Source: Hymenopus coronatus (lineage: Eukaryota > Arthropoda > Insecta > Mantodea > Hymenopodidae). Taken from it: DNA of 64,000 bases. This document shows, piece by piece, positions 1 to 10,726 of this stretch (the first letter of the stretch is position 1; each line of letters begins with the position of its first letter). Location: positions 74,693,001 to 74,757,000 of the forward strand of contig CM060895.1 in the NCBI GenBank assembly GCA_030762935.1, given 5' to 3'. The notes under the pieces were generated by a model. The model saw only the letters and a program-made list of their open reading frames with translations. It had not been told where the DNA came from and did no database searches. A program made the position numbers and the translations under genes.

Positions 1-277
1 TCTTAACCCTTCTCTCAAATATAAATATATGAAACTCTTTATATAAATTAAATTCTTTAGTTAATTTACAAAGCTATACATAAAAAGTTTTAACTCTTCT
101 TTCCACCATTGGACTGATTCTATTTTAATCTATGAAAATCGATTCACTCGCTCTTGGAATAAGTGAAATGACCAGAGACAAGTTATTAATTTCACTAAGA
201 CATATAATTGTATTTAATAATATTCTTTCAATTATTGCTATTAGTTAATAACCTTCTTTAACACAATCTTCAATGTA
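1..277. other. AT-rich DNA, nothing recognised
   Basis: No open frame of note, no tRNA-like box and no match to the repeat families of the window. It is the left flank of the tandem array. The 10-mer ATCTTCAATG at 266-275 recurs just beyond the array's right end at 7047-7056. Confidence 0.6.
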
Positions 278-1439
278 GGTAAAGAAGTTATTGTATTTCA
301 TCCACAAATTTAATAAGGGTAATTCACCGGAAATACATGTTTTGAGGTCTCTGAATGAAAAAACTTGTTTTAGGAAAATGTTCACCTCTATGTTTCTATG
401 AACAGGAAAACTCAAAAGTGTTTATATGCCAAATTGATATTTAACTTCAATACCTTCCAGGTATGCTATCAGCTTTCAAGAAAATTGCACAACCCCAAAC
501 TATCCCTTACGTGGTACATTTATATAAAATGCTGATAAGTAAGGAGGGTTAAATAAACCCAATACCTCGGTGACCGGTTTTAACTTGAAATATCCCCGTT
601 GAGTTCTGCTGTTCTTAACGTATGAAGGGATATCTGCACACGCAACTACAAGAATCACCCCTAAAATGTGTGGACTTCAAACTCATCCTAAATAATAGTG
701 TGCCTGGAGGGATTAAGATAATTATTTTAAATGAGTTCACAGCTGCATGTTTCACTATTTCATTGTACAGAGGTCAGAGTTTCTTAATGTCGATAGTTGG
801 GAGAGCAACTGTAGAACATGGGTCAAAGTGAGTAATTAACGTGGCAACATGTTGACAGAGCAATCACGAGGTGCGTACGTAATTCTCTCAGACTTTAATG
901 GAAACTAACAGGTTTAAGTAAGCGACGATTTAAGAAAGGGCAATGGAAAAAAAAAATTCACTCATTGAATGTGGTTCCCGACCCATGCATTAGATGCAGT
1001 AATGGTTTTTCCTTCCCGTTAAATTTCCACCTTAAGTTAGTCGACTCTAACTCCACCTAGCCAGTATCAGTCCTCTATATGACTGGCCTGTAAGACAATT
1101 CAGGGACACAAATTCGATATTCCGGACAAACCATCCAACGCCAACCAATGCAAGTTATGTCTTTTGAGGGTAAATGTTCGACCAGATAAAAAATTGTTCT
1201 GAAAAACAAAATAATAGAACTAGTAAGCATTTTTAAGTAACAGACTGCTGCATTTTCTATGAGGAAAAGATATCTTGATCAAAAGTTGAATCAATTTAAA
1301 CACATGTGGTGAACTATCCAAAGAATTCTAACGGAAAACAACAACAATATACGATAATTAGATTTTAAAAAGTAGCAGTCTCTCTATTTTAAATGGAAGC
1401 GAAAATTGAATCCTCAATAGAGCTCTCAAAAGACGAAAT

Positions 1440-1730
1440 ATCCGAAATGCATTTCTCAGGCGTGTATCAGGATTTACATGGAAGGATTACTTCCCAGATG
1501 TTCAAATACGAGAAAAACTAAATGAAAATACTGGTAACATAAAATGGCAATGCTTCAAATATATAGAAAAAAATGAATATCAGGCTTTCCAAACAAGTGT
1601 TCCAGCACAAACCAGAGGGTCCACATTCGATTGGACGACCAAAGGACAGAATGGGAAAATATCTGCGTGGGGAAACAGGCTTTATAACCTAGCCTTGCAG
1701 TGGAAGAAGAAGAAAACAAAGTTGTAATAA
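1440..1730 (+). pseudogene. LINE ORF2 C-terminal relic (tandem copy 1)
   Basis: Translation with one frameshift near 1458 gives LRRVSGFTWKDY followed by DVQIREKLNEN. This is the C-terminal pattern of an animal non-LTR retrotransposon ORF2 (FLRxVxGYxxxDxxxNxxIREELN), followed by a stretch rich in basic residues. A second relic of the same protein end lies near 40340-40590. The frame is short and broken, so this is a dead fragment. Which LINE clade it belongs to cannot be fixed from this piece. Confidence 0.6.
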
Positions 1731-2181
1731 ACGTGAAATGAAGAGGTGGTTCGGCTACCTCCTCTATGAAAGTATTCCCTACGATTAGTACAAAGAAAAT
1801 ACTAAATCAATACATCATTTTTTTTAAAGAAGGGGCAAAGCATTGTTTGCATTAGTTGTTAAACTGGACCATAGTTATGACATTTACATGGGAGCTTTCA
1901 TCATCAACAAAAACACAAATGTTGGAGTTATGCCACCATCGAACGGCAATGATGTAATATTTAATGTAATATATATTTAAAATAACTCTTTAGGGTTGTA
2001 TGAAAATACAAAAGCAAAATTATTAACTTTATTCTTTATTTCTGCATTTTTATTATATTTTATTTTTGCCCAAAACTTAATGAAAGGTACTCCGCTAGAG
2101 AGAACGTGTACAAGTTATTTTAAGGTTACCCTTCGGTAGTTCAGCCTTATTTTACGGGAGATAAAGCATCCTGTCCATCCA

Positions 2182-2261
2182 AAGGCTGAAATTAGCTACT
2201 GTTCATAAAGTAGAGGAGGTGCAGCTCCTCTACTTTGTGAACAGTGGCAAATTTCAGCCTT
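2182..2261. repeat. 37-bp inverted repeat hairpin, copy 1
   Basis: Arms 2182-2218 and 2225-2261 pair at 34 of 37 positions across a 6-base loop (GTGCAG). The arm starts AAGGCTGAAATT and ends AAAGTAGAGGAG. The size is compatible with a pre-miRNA-like fold or the remnant of a small palindromic element. Nothing in the sequence proves transcription. Confidence 0.8.
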
Positions 2262-2502
2262 ATAAACAGTTGCTTTGCATTATGACCACGTTTATGGATA
2301 TCAGTATACAGTGAGTAATTTAAAACACAAAATAATTGCAATTCGTACTAATGGGGCTTAAAATAGAAAATAAACATTACCACAATCAAAAGGAATGGTT
2401 ATTTATTATACAAGTGGTGAAAACTGTTTTTATATTGTGAGTAGAAAGCTTGTGAATCGAGACCGTAAGTCGAGTTTCGTAATCTTAGGAACAAAATAAA
2501 GC

Positions 2503-2659
2503 AATTCAAAATCTTCTCGGGCTTCTAGCCAGGTAAAAACTTGGCTTGACACCAACGTTTCGAAGAAGTGCATCTTCCTCGTCTTCAGATGCACTTCTTC
2601 GAAACGTTGGTGTCAAGCCAAGTTTTTACCTGGCTAGAAGCCCGAGAAGATTTTGAATT
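2503..2659. repeat. 72-bp perfect inverted repeat with hammerhead-like motif
   Basis: Arms 2503-2574 and 2588-2659 are perfect reverse complements across a 13-base loop. On the minus strand the centre reads CTGAAGA, then a GA-rich stem, a 7-base loop, the stem complement and CGAAACGTTGG. This resembles the CTGAxGA ... GAAAC arrangement of the small hammerhead ribozymes known in terminal regions of Penelope-like elements. Inference: two head-to-head ends of such an element. The stem register is imperfect, so ribozyme identity is uncertain. Confidence 0.7.
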
Positions 2660-4868
2660 AACACGTCGCCAGGAAAGCTTCAGTTCTTATTTTAAAATAA
2701 AACAATTTTCACATACACTATTTTTTAGACAGTTCTCAATATGTATAGACGTATTATAATTATAAATAGATTGTTTTCACGAAGATCATGCTTAACGTCT
2801 GCGATATTCAGTTCTTGCCTTGTTAAGCATCAATGCTGACAACATGATGACTTAGTCGTACAGAACGAAAACATTCTCTACAAAATAATAAACTTATGTC
2901 ACACTTGATTTCTTGAATTTTTTCGTAACAGTTGTAATTTTGCTATCTCCGCAAATAATTTTATGGTTTGATACGACTTTCAGAGTCCTAGTCCATTTGA
3001 ATGAAACCGTGAATGCACAAACAAAAATTGGCTACATAAATTTCTACTTTTAACACTATTGACATCTGGTAAAATACCTACCTTTAGCATCAACTGTCTA
3101 AAAATCTCTTCAACGAAAAGCAAAACTTTTACATGCAAAAGGAACGTGATGTAAATGCGTTCGAACCAACATCCAAAATAATCACCCTTGCTACTAGGGA
3201 AGTGCCCGACTGCATGACTCGTTTGCATTTAAAGTCAACAATGCAAATATCTCAGCTATAATCTGTTCTACCAGCTGTGACAATATTCGGCCACAAGACT
3301 AAAGTTAAAAGGTTTCTGTTTTGTAATTTTATTAATAACGTTAAGTTTATTCGGGCGAAATAAGAGCTTAAAACTTTTATTTGTGTGTGAATTAGTATTG
3401 TTGAATTGTTTTGCTTGTGTTATTAATATATTTAGAAGACATTGTGTTCATTCGAATGCAAAAAGGTTTAAGTAAAGGAGTTTCTAATGTGTTGGCCGCA
3501 GACATGACCAACAATCACAACAACAATAATAGAAGGAGACGGAAAGAGCACAAACGTTATTCGTCCTTGGAATGAACACACGGCAACGCAAATATTCCAG
3601 TTTATAATTTCTTAAAATAAAAAGGTAGATCGATTTTGCTTAACGAAACAAGGAGGAGTAAATATGTTGTATTCTTGTGATAAGAGTTATAACTTGATTT
3701 TGTGTGTTGATGTATCTTATGTAAAGAAGTTATTGTATTCCATCCACAAATTTAATAAGGGTAATTCACCGGAAATACATGTTTTGAGGTCCCTGAATGA
3801 AAAAACTTGTTTTAGGAAATTGTTCACCTCTATGTTTCTATGAACAGGAAAACTCAAAAGTGTTTATATGCCAAATTGATATTTAACTTCAATACCTTCC
3901 AGGTATGCTATCAGCTTTCAAGAAAATTGCACAACCCCAAACTATCCCTTACGTGGTACATTTATATAAAATGCTGATAAGTAAGGAGGGTTAAATAAAC
4001 CCAATACCTCAGTGACCGGTTTTAACTTGAAATAGCCCCGTTGAGTTCTGCTGTTCTTAACGTATGAAGGGATATCTGCACACGCAACTACAAGAATCAC
4101 CCCTAAAATGTGTGGACTTCAAACTCATCCTAAATAATAGTGTGCCTGGAGGGATTAAGATAATTATTTTAAATGAGTTCACAGCTACATGTTTCACTAT
4201 TTCATTGTACAGATGTCAGATTTTTTTAATGTCTATAGTTGGGAGAGCAACTGTAGAACAGGGTCAAAGTGAGTAATTAACGTGGCAACATGTTGACAGA
4301 GCAATCACGAGGTGCGTACGTAATTCTCTCAGACTTTAATGGAAACTAACAGGTTTAAGTAAGCGACGATTTAAGAAGGGGCAATGGAAAAAAAAAAATC
4401 ACTCATTGAATGTGGTTCCCGACCCATGCATTAGATGCAGTAATGGGTTTTCCTTCCCGTTAAATTTCCACCTTAAGTTAGTCGACCTCTAGCCAGTATC
4501 AGTTCTCTATATGACTGGCCTGTAAGACAATTCAGGGACACAAATTCGATATTCCGGACAAACCATCCAACGACAACCAATGCAAGTTATGTCTTTTGAG
4601 AGTAAATGTTCGACCAGATAAAAAATTGTTCTGAAAAACAAAATAATAGAACTAGTAAGCATTTTTAAGTAACAGACTGCTGCATTTTCTATGAGGAAAA
4701 GATATCTTGATCAAAAGTTGAATCAATTTAAACACATGTGCGGAACTATCCAAAGAATTCTAACGGAAAACAACAATATACGATAATTAGATTTTAAAAA
4801 GTAGCAGTCTCTCTATTTTAAATGGAAGCGAAAATTGAATCCTCAATAGAGCTCTCAAAAGACGAAAT

Positions 4869-5158
4869 ATCCGAAATGCATTTCTCAGGCGTGTATCAGG
4901 ATTTACATGGAAGGATTACTTCCCAGATGTTCAAATACGAGAAAAACTAAATGAAAATACTGGTAACATAAAATGGCAATGCTTCAAATATATAGAAAAA
5001 AATGAATATCAGGCTTTCCAAACAAGTGTTCCAGCACAAACCAGAGGGTCCACATTCGATTGGACGACCAAAGGACAGAATGGGAAAATATCTGCGTGGG
5101 GAAACAGGCTTTATAACCTAGCCTTGCAGTGGAAGAAGAAGAAAACAAAGTTGTAATA
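4869..5158 (+). pseudogene. LINE ORF2 C-terminal relic (tandem copy 2)
   Basis: Copy of the relic at 1440-1730, carried along by the tandem duplication. It is almost identical in sequence and has the same frameshift, so the fragment was already dead before duplication. Confidence 0.6.
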
Positions 5159-5610
5159 AACGTGAAATGAAGTGGTGGTTCGGCTACCTCCTCTATGAAA
5201 GTATTCCCTACGATTAGTACAAAGAAAATACTAAATCAATACATCATTTTTTTTAAAGAAGGGGCAAAGCATTGTTTGCATTAGTTGTTAAACTGGACCA
5301 TAGTTATGACATTTACGTGGGAGCTTTCATCATCAACAAAAACACAAATGTTGGAGTTATGCCACCATCGAACGGCAATGATGTAATATTTAATGTAATA
5401 TATATTTAAAATAACTCTTTAGGGTTGTATGAAAATACAAAAGCAAAATTATTAACTTTATTCTTTATTTCTGCATTTTTATTATATTTTATTTTTGCCC
5501 AAAACTTAATGAAAGGTACTCCGCTAGAGAGAACGTGTACAAGTTATTTTAAGGTTACCCTTCGGTAGTTCAGCCTTATTTTACGGGAGATAAAGCATCC
5601 TGTCCATCCA

Positions 5611-5690
5611 AAGGCTGAAATTAGCTACTGTTCATAAAGTAGAGGAGGTGCAGCTCCTCTACTTTGTGAACAGTGGCAAATTTCAGCCTT
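5611..5690. repeat. 37-bp inverted repeat hairpin, copy 2
   Basis: Same hairpin in the second tandem unit: arms 5611-5647 and 5654-5690, loop 5648-5653. It is retained without visible change, unlike the larger hairpin downstream. Confidence 0.8.
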
Positions 5691-5931
5691 ATAAACAGTT
5701 GCTTTGCATTATGACCACGTTTATGGATATCAGTATACAGTGAGTAATTTAAAACACAAAATAATTGCAATTCGTACTAATGGGGCTTAAAATAGAAAAT
5801 AAGCATTACCACAATCAAAAGGAATGGTTATTTATTATACAAGTGGTGAAAACTGTTTTTATATTGTGAGTAGAAAGCTTGTGAATCGAGACCGTAAGTC
5901 GAGTTTCGTAATCTTAGGAACAAAATAAAGC

Positions 5932-5999
5932 AATTCAAAATCTTCTCGGGCTTCTAGCCAAGTTTTTACCTGGCTAGAAGCCCGAGAAGATTTTGAATT
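5932..5999. repeat. Collapsed version of the 72-bp inverted repeat
   Basis: In tandem copy 2 only the outer 29 bp of each arm remain (5932-5960 and 5971-5999) around a 10-base loop. The centre, including the hammerhead-like motif, is gone. The loss of 89 bp is what replication slippage or hairpin excision at a perfect palindrome would leave. Confidence 0.85.
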
Positions 6000-7089
6000 A
6001 ACACGTCGCCAGGAAGTTCTTATTTTAAAATAAAACAATTTTCACATACACTATTTTTTAGACAGTTCTCAATATGTATAGACGTATTATAATTATAAAT
6101 AGATTGTTTTCACGAAGATCATGCTTAACGTCTGCGATATTCAGTTCTTGCCTTGTTAAGCATCAATGCTGACAACATGATGACTTAGTCGTACAGAACG
6201 AAAACATTCTCTACAAAATAATAAACTTATGTCACACTTGATTTCTTGAATTTTTTCGTAACAGTTGTAATTTTGCTATCTCCGCAAATAATTTTATGGT
6301 TTGATACGACTTTCAGAGTCCTAGTCTATTTGAATGAAACCGTGAATGCACAAACGAAAATTGGCTACATAAATTTCTACTTTTAACACTATTGACATCT
6401 GGTAAAATACCTACCTTTAGCATCAACTGTCTAAAAATCTCTTCAACGAAAAGCAAAACTTTTACATGCAAAAGGAACGTGATGTAAATGCGTTCGAACC
6501 AACATCCAAAATAATCACCCTTGCTACTAGGGAAGTGCCCGACTGCATGACTCGTTTGCATTTAAAGTCAACAATGCAAATATCTCAGCTATAATCTGTT
6601 CTACCAGCTGTGACAATATTCGGCCACAAGACTAAAGTTAAAAGGTTTCTGTTTTGTAATTTTATTAATAACGTTAAGTTTATTCGGGCGAAATAAGAGC
6701 TTAAAACTTTTATTTGTGTGTGAATTAGTATTGTTGAATTGTTTTGCTTGTGTTATTAATATATTTAGAAGACATTGTGTTCATTCGAATGCAAAAAGGT
6801 TTAAGTAAAGGAGTTTCTAATGTGTTGGCCGGAGACATGACCAACAATCACAACAACAATAATAGAAGGAGACGGAAAGAGCACAAACGTTATTCGTCCT
6901 TGGAATGAACACACGGCAACGCAAATATTCCAGTTTATAATTTCTTAAAATAAAAAGGTAGATCGATTTTGCTTAACGAAACAAGGAGGAGTAAATATGT
7001 TGTATTCTTGTGATAAGTGTTATAACTTGATTTTGTGTGTTTATGTATCTTCAATGATTTACAATAAAATAAAAAGAATTTAAACAAAT

Positions 7090-7390
7090 ATTATTAATAA
7101 TAACTCCATGGCACCGCAGGGAACCTTGGCTACCGCCCGGCCCGGGGTACAGTATTGATGGGTGAGACGTGGTCAGCGCCTCGAATCCCTCCCGGCCGGT
7201 TAATGTGGTCCTCATGACCTGGAGCCGCTACTTCTCCATCAAGTAGCTCCTCAGTTGGCCCCCCTGGGACTTCAAGAGGCTGAGTGCACCCCGGTCTCCC
7301 AGCAGGGGAAAAATCCCCATGCCGGTCCTGGGAATCGAACTCAGATCTCCCGCTTGGGAGATATTTATCTATGGTAGTTGAAGTCAAAAT
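7090..7390 (-). mobile_element. tRNA-derived SINE, family A, minus strand
   Basis: Reverse complement of the full-length copy at 32812-33166. On the minus strand a box-B-like GAGTTCGATTCCC is followed by the family-A body and ends at CCATGGAGTTATTA. The box A half of the head (about 7350-7390) is diverged or replaced. Short reading frames on this strand are incidental. Confidence 0.75.
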
Positions 7391-7481
7391 ACAGAGCGCG
7401 TCTCGTATACCACAACCCTGAGAAGAGTGAAGAGTCTACGTGGAAGAAAATAAAATACACACACTTATTAATTGCTTAAAT

Positions 7482-7605
7482 TGGTCGCGTCTCCTTAGCG
7501 CAGTGGTAGCGTTGCTGCTTGCCAAGCGGGAGACCTGGGTTCGATTCCCCGGCGTGGGGATTTTTCCCCTGCTGGGAGACCTGGACATGTCCGTTGCACG
7601 GTGAA
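7482..7605 (+). mobile_element. tRNA-derived SINE, family A, 3'-truncated
   Basis: Head with box A-like TAGCGCAGTGGTAGCG and box B-like GGGTTCGATTCCC, then the GGGGATTTTTCCCC body start, ending early at about 7605. It lies about 90 bp from a family-A copy in the opposite orientation. Confidence 0.75.
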
Positions 7606-8334
7606 ACACTTGAAAAGGATACAAGCAATAGAATAATATACAGCTATGATACGAACGTGATATATGAAAGCGAAATAAATGTTCTTTCTCTCGCACGATG
7701 TTCATTCGGATGTTATGTGATTAATACATTGATTTCCAAAACATACTAATGTAAACATTATATCAATCATATGAGGACTGATCAGGAAATGTGCTCTTAA
7801 CTTTGTCAACAAGCTTCGGAATTAATTCAGTTTTCAATGTCAGGTAAACTTCACTGGTTTTTTCTAATTCAGTTCCAATCACTTTATTATTGTAAGTTAA
7901 TCCAGTTTTCAGTTTTGCTCGTAGCAATGAACTACTTGCGAAGTAACCTCTCCTTTCCGCTTCACTCACTAATCGAACACGGGACTTCACTAATCACTCA
8001 CCGAGCAGCACCTACTGTACGTTACAAAACTGAGATCACTTTTTTTCACATCAACATCACAAACTGATATGTATGCTCGCTTATGCATAGCTGTCGAAGG
8101 GTTTCAGAATCTTTGTGAGGGAGGGGGGGAGGAACAAGGGTCCTGAATTATCTGATTGCATCTCGAAGACGTTCCTGTCATTTACTTCGGGGAGATTACC
8201 TCGGTTCTCTCTCTCTCCCTCCCCCTCCCCCTCGCTCCCTCCAACTAATAGCTAGCGAACACTTAAGGACAGTTGTGAACCGCTGCTGGGCGAAACCGGT
8301 ATAATTACATGTACACACGATGTTTGTTTCAAAA
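7606..8334. other. Non-genic stretch with a pyrimidine tract
   Basis: No gene recognised. A G-rich patch lies near 8118-8132 and a CT/CCCTCC-rich simple repeat near 8200-8242. Confidence 0.5.
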
Positions 8335-8700
8335 CTGGTAAACTGAAAGAGATAGACAAAAACTTATAATGCAAAAAATGTTGATCTCGTTAAACACATG
8401 CTTTGTCACACATTTTTGTAGAGCTATTTCCGAGATATTCCTTGTTATTGGTTTCGATTTTAAGCTCTTAATTTTTTGTCAAATGGAAGGTCATATTTTG
8501 TTTTATCTCTCTTTTGTTTTCTCCTGCTCCGCAAAGCGAACCGAATTACAATTGTTTCACATAGCGACCCGCTTGTTAAAAGATTTGATTATCATTTTAA
8601 CATAGTGAAATTACTCAATTTCCTTTCTGCTGAGAAACATTTTAATGTTTACCTCAGTTATCACCGGGTAAGTCATGTGAATGGTACACATAAGATTTTT
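8335..8700 (+). repeat. Family X repeat, 3' portion
   Basis: Matches the second half of family X: the AGATAGACAAAAACTTA block, TTTCCGAGATATTCCTTG, the GCGACCxGC segment and the terminal CATGTGAATGG block. The 5' half is missing. Confidence 0.7.
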
Positions 8701-9059
8701 TTATCTCTCCGATGTCCTGCAGAATGTGTAAGTAATAATAATTATTAATTATAGCTAATTATTAATTATATATGTTTATTGAGGTGTTCTGCTGTCTTAG
8801 TGCATTATTAGTTTATTTCAATAATCCGTCTTTAACGACGGTACTAAATGGATTTAAAATAATGCGTAGACCACTTTTGGTTCTATAGAAGAAAAAAAGA
8901 ACTGAAACACTGCCTTAAAAAATAAACAACTTTCATGCAGTACTGGTTTGAAGAACCCACTGAATTCTCAACGGTGTGATGTCATACAATGTGTTGCAAG
9001 GCTTTCTCTTTAGGCGGTGTTGAACGAACTTAAAAATGGCAATCCAAAGAGTTGTTAAT

Positions 9060-9600
9060 TAATCGTTTTTTTTTTTTCTTTTCTTTTCACACAAACCATA
9101 TGTAGGACAGGAGTTGGATAGGTAGAGTTAGACTGAAAAATTCAATATCATAACCGGGGTTTGAACCGCGGATCTCCCGGTCTCTAGCGGGTTGCTCTAA
9201 TCACTGAGCAAACGTGGCAACATGCTGACACAACATTAAATTCTTCAACTGACTTGCATGCTTCACGGTTAACCATAAGGTGATCTTAAATTATCAAAGC
9301 TATCCATTTCCTGTCCTACACACAGCTTGTGGGGAAAAAATAAGTTGATCTGTTTATTGATTACACTATAAAGCCCAGGATTTAATAACTTGCAACTTTT
9401 TAAGTCGCCATTGGGGTATATCTCCTCAAAAAAATTGAGATCACCTTATGTTTACCGGTAATCATGCGAGTGAATTTAATGATGTGTCGGCATTTCCATT
9501 ATAGCTTAGTGGTTGGAGAAATTAGCTAGAGACCGGGTTCAAACCCGGCTATTTTATTGAGTTTTTCATTCGTACTCTACCGATCCAAATAAAAGAATTG
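9060..9600. mobile_element. Foldback element, tRNA-like family B (B1)
   Basis: Left half on the minus strand (9060-9290) and right half on the plus strand (9430-9600) form long imperfect inverted arms. Each arm carries a tRNA-like segment (box B-like GGTTTGAACCG on the left, GGTTCAAACCC on the right) and the shared block around ACCATAAGGTGATC. The centre (9293-9430) carries a tail fragment related to CCTGTCCTACACAC. Confidence 0.7.
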
Positions 9601-9649
9601 TTTTGACTAAGCGCTGAAGAGGTAGTAGTTTTGATTTGGATAGAAATGG

Positions 9650-9870
9650 AAATGGCAATGGCGTGTTATTTATGGACGCTCTTTAACTGATATGGTTCTC
9701 AGGTTCCCATTCTATACTGGGCGTGAAAGACCGCTTAATTTTGCTCAGAGGCCTCTCTATCAGGCTTGAGGTTCTTTTACGTGCCGTAAATCTACGACAC
9801 GGGACCCACGGCTTTACTTCCCTTCCGAAGGAAGCCATGCTAAGGATTGTTACGCCCAAAGGAGGACGAC
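9650..9870 (-). mobile_element. SINE family D, headless copy
   Basis: Shares the GGCGTGTTATTTATGGACGC block, CTATACTGGGCGTG and CCTTCCGAAGGAAGCCATGC with 50346-50612, where the tRNA-like head is present on the minus strand. Here the head is replaced by unrelated sequence. A 111-codon frame across it is incidental. Confidence 0.7.
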
Positions 9871-10726
9871 AATTTGATTTGGATAGACCAGCTTCAAACA
9901 CTATAGGTTTGTTCTATGATAATCTTGTGGGCAATGCGAAGATTCTCCCTCTCCTGCACATTGTTGATGCATTTATGCTTCCACGCACAAGGATTGTTTG
10001 CGAGTCTTTACATGGTAGAATCAGTTCACAGCTCTATTCATCTGAATGTGATGAATAGAACTGTGAATTGGTGAGTTGCTGAATTTGAAATAGAAAGCTA
10101 CCTCAAAATCAATGGTATTGATAACACATTGAAAAATATGTGTCTCTAAAGAGGAAACATACAGAAGTATGTGCACAGAAGAAAAGATTTAGGGCTCTTG
10201 CGAAAAATAAAAATAAAAAATCAGATGTGAAGATGTGATATATTCATTATCTTTTATGTAGTCATCAAGAAGTATTCTTCTATACTTCCAGCATTACCGA
10301 GAATACATTTTAACTTGTATATTGTTTTCATTTAAATTAAGCAAAAAGTTTCAGCAAGAGGAAAACGACATTGAAATGTGTGTCGTATTAAAGAACTCTT
10401 GAAACGGAAACCATATAAATGAGGGGGGGGCAAGAATTGCTAACTTTCAAGCAGATCGAATTGGTCACGCTTGGAAGAGGTCTTTACTTCCAACATGGAA
10501 TATTTCGAAAACTACAAAGTATTGGACAAAGTCTGTATTTTTCTGTAGCAAGCTCTTGTGTATATTTCCAGATTTTATTGTTATACAACCTTACATAAAA
10601 ATGCAATAAAATAAAAAGGAATTTTATAGGATGTTCATTGACAAATACATACAAATTATATGTAAACTTTTCAGGTCATTAAAGTAAACATAAACTTTTT
10701 ATTTTATTTATTAACGTCACTGTAAA
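9871..10726. other. AT-rich spacer
   Basis: No recognisable gene or repeat end. A short G-run sits near 10424. Open frames are short and unlike known families. Confidence 0.5.

Larger units (their letters stand above)
278..3719. repeat. Tandem duplication, copy 1 (about 3.44 kb)
   Basis: Copy 1 of a direct tandem repeat. Positions near 281 match positions near 3723 (offset 3442). The offset falls to 3429 by 2.2 kb, 3340 just after the large hairpin and 3333 by 3.2 kb, so copy 2 carries small deletions plus one of about 89 bp. Identity is very high, so the duplication is recent. The unit begins with a decayed family-X 5' end (278-540) and contains a LINE 3' relic, a 37-bp hairpin and a 72-bp inverted repeat. 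Open frames in the two copies differ mainly by amino-acid-changing substitutions and frameshifts, so they do not look like genes under selection. Confidence 0.95.
3720..7050. repeat. Tandem duplication, copy 2 (about 3.33 kb)
   Basis: Second copy of the unit, following copy 1 directly in the same orientation. The internal junction reads ATCTT-ATGTAAAG, which resembles the left-flank sequence at 266-285 with CA and GG missing. The right end stops at about 7050, where ATCTTCAATG (7047-7056) repeats the left flank. This fits duplication by microhomology or unequal exchange. The main difference from copy 1 is collapse of the large inverted repeat (5932-5999 against 2503-2659). Confidence 0.95.

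Noticed and set aside
622..831. 69-70 codon frame (MKGYLHTQLQ...) present in both tandem copies
   Set aside because: Differences between the copies change amino acids and shift the frame at the end. Conservation is explained by the recent duplication.
2980..3228. 82-codon minus-strand frame repeated at 6313-6561
   Set aside because: Duplicated with the tandem unit; no known motif and no independent conservation.
7482..7560. Candidate functional tRNA gene
   Set aside because: Box A and B are present, but the downstream body and repeated occurrence show a SINE head; no good acceptor stem.
8205..8242. Pyrimidine tract as a splice acceptor region
   Set aside because: A simple CT/CCCTCC repeat without an adjacent coding exon.
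9723..10058. 111-codon open frame
   Set aside because: Starts inside SINE family D and runs into non-repeat AT-rich DNA; not shared with other SINE-D copies.
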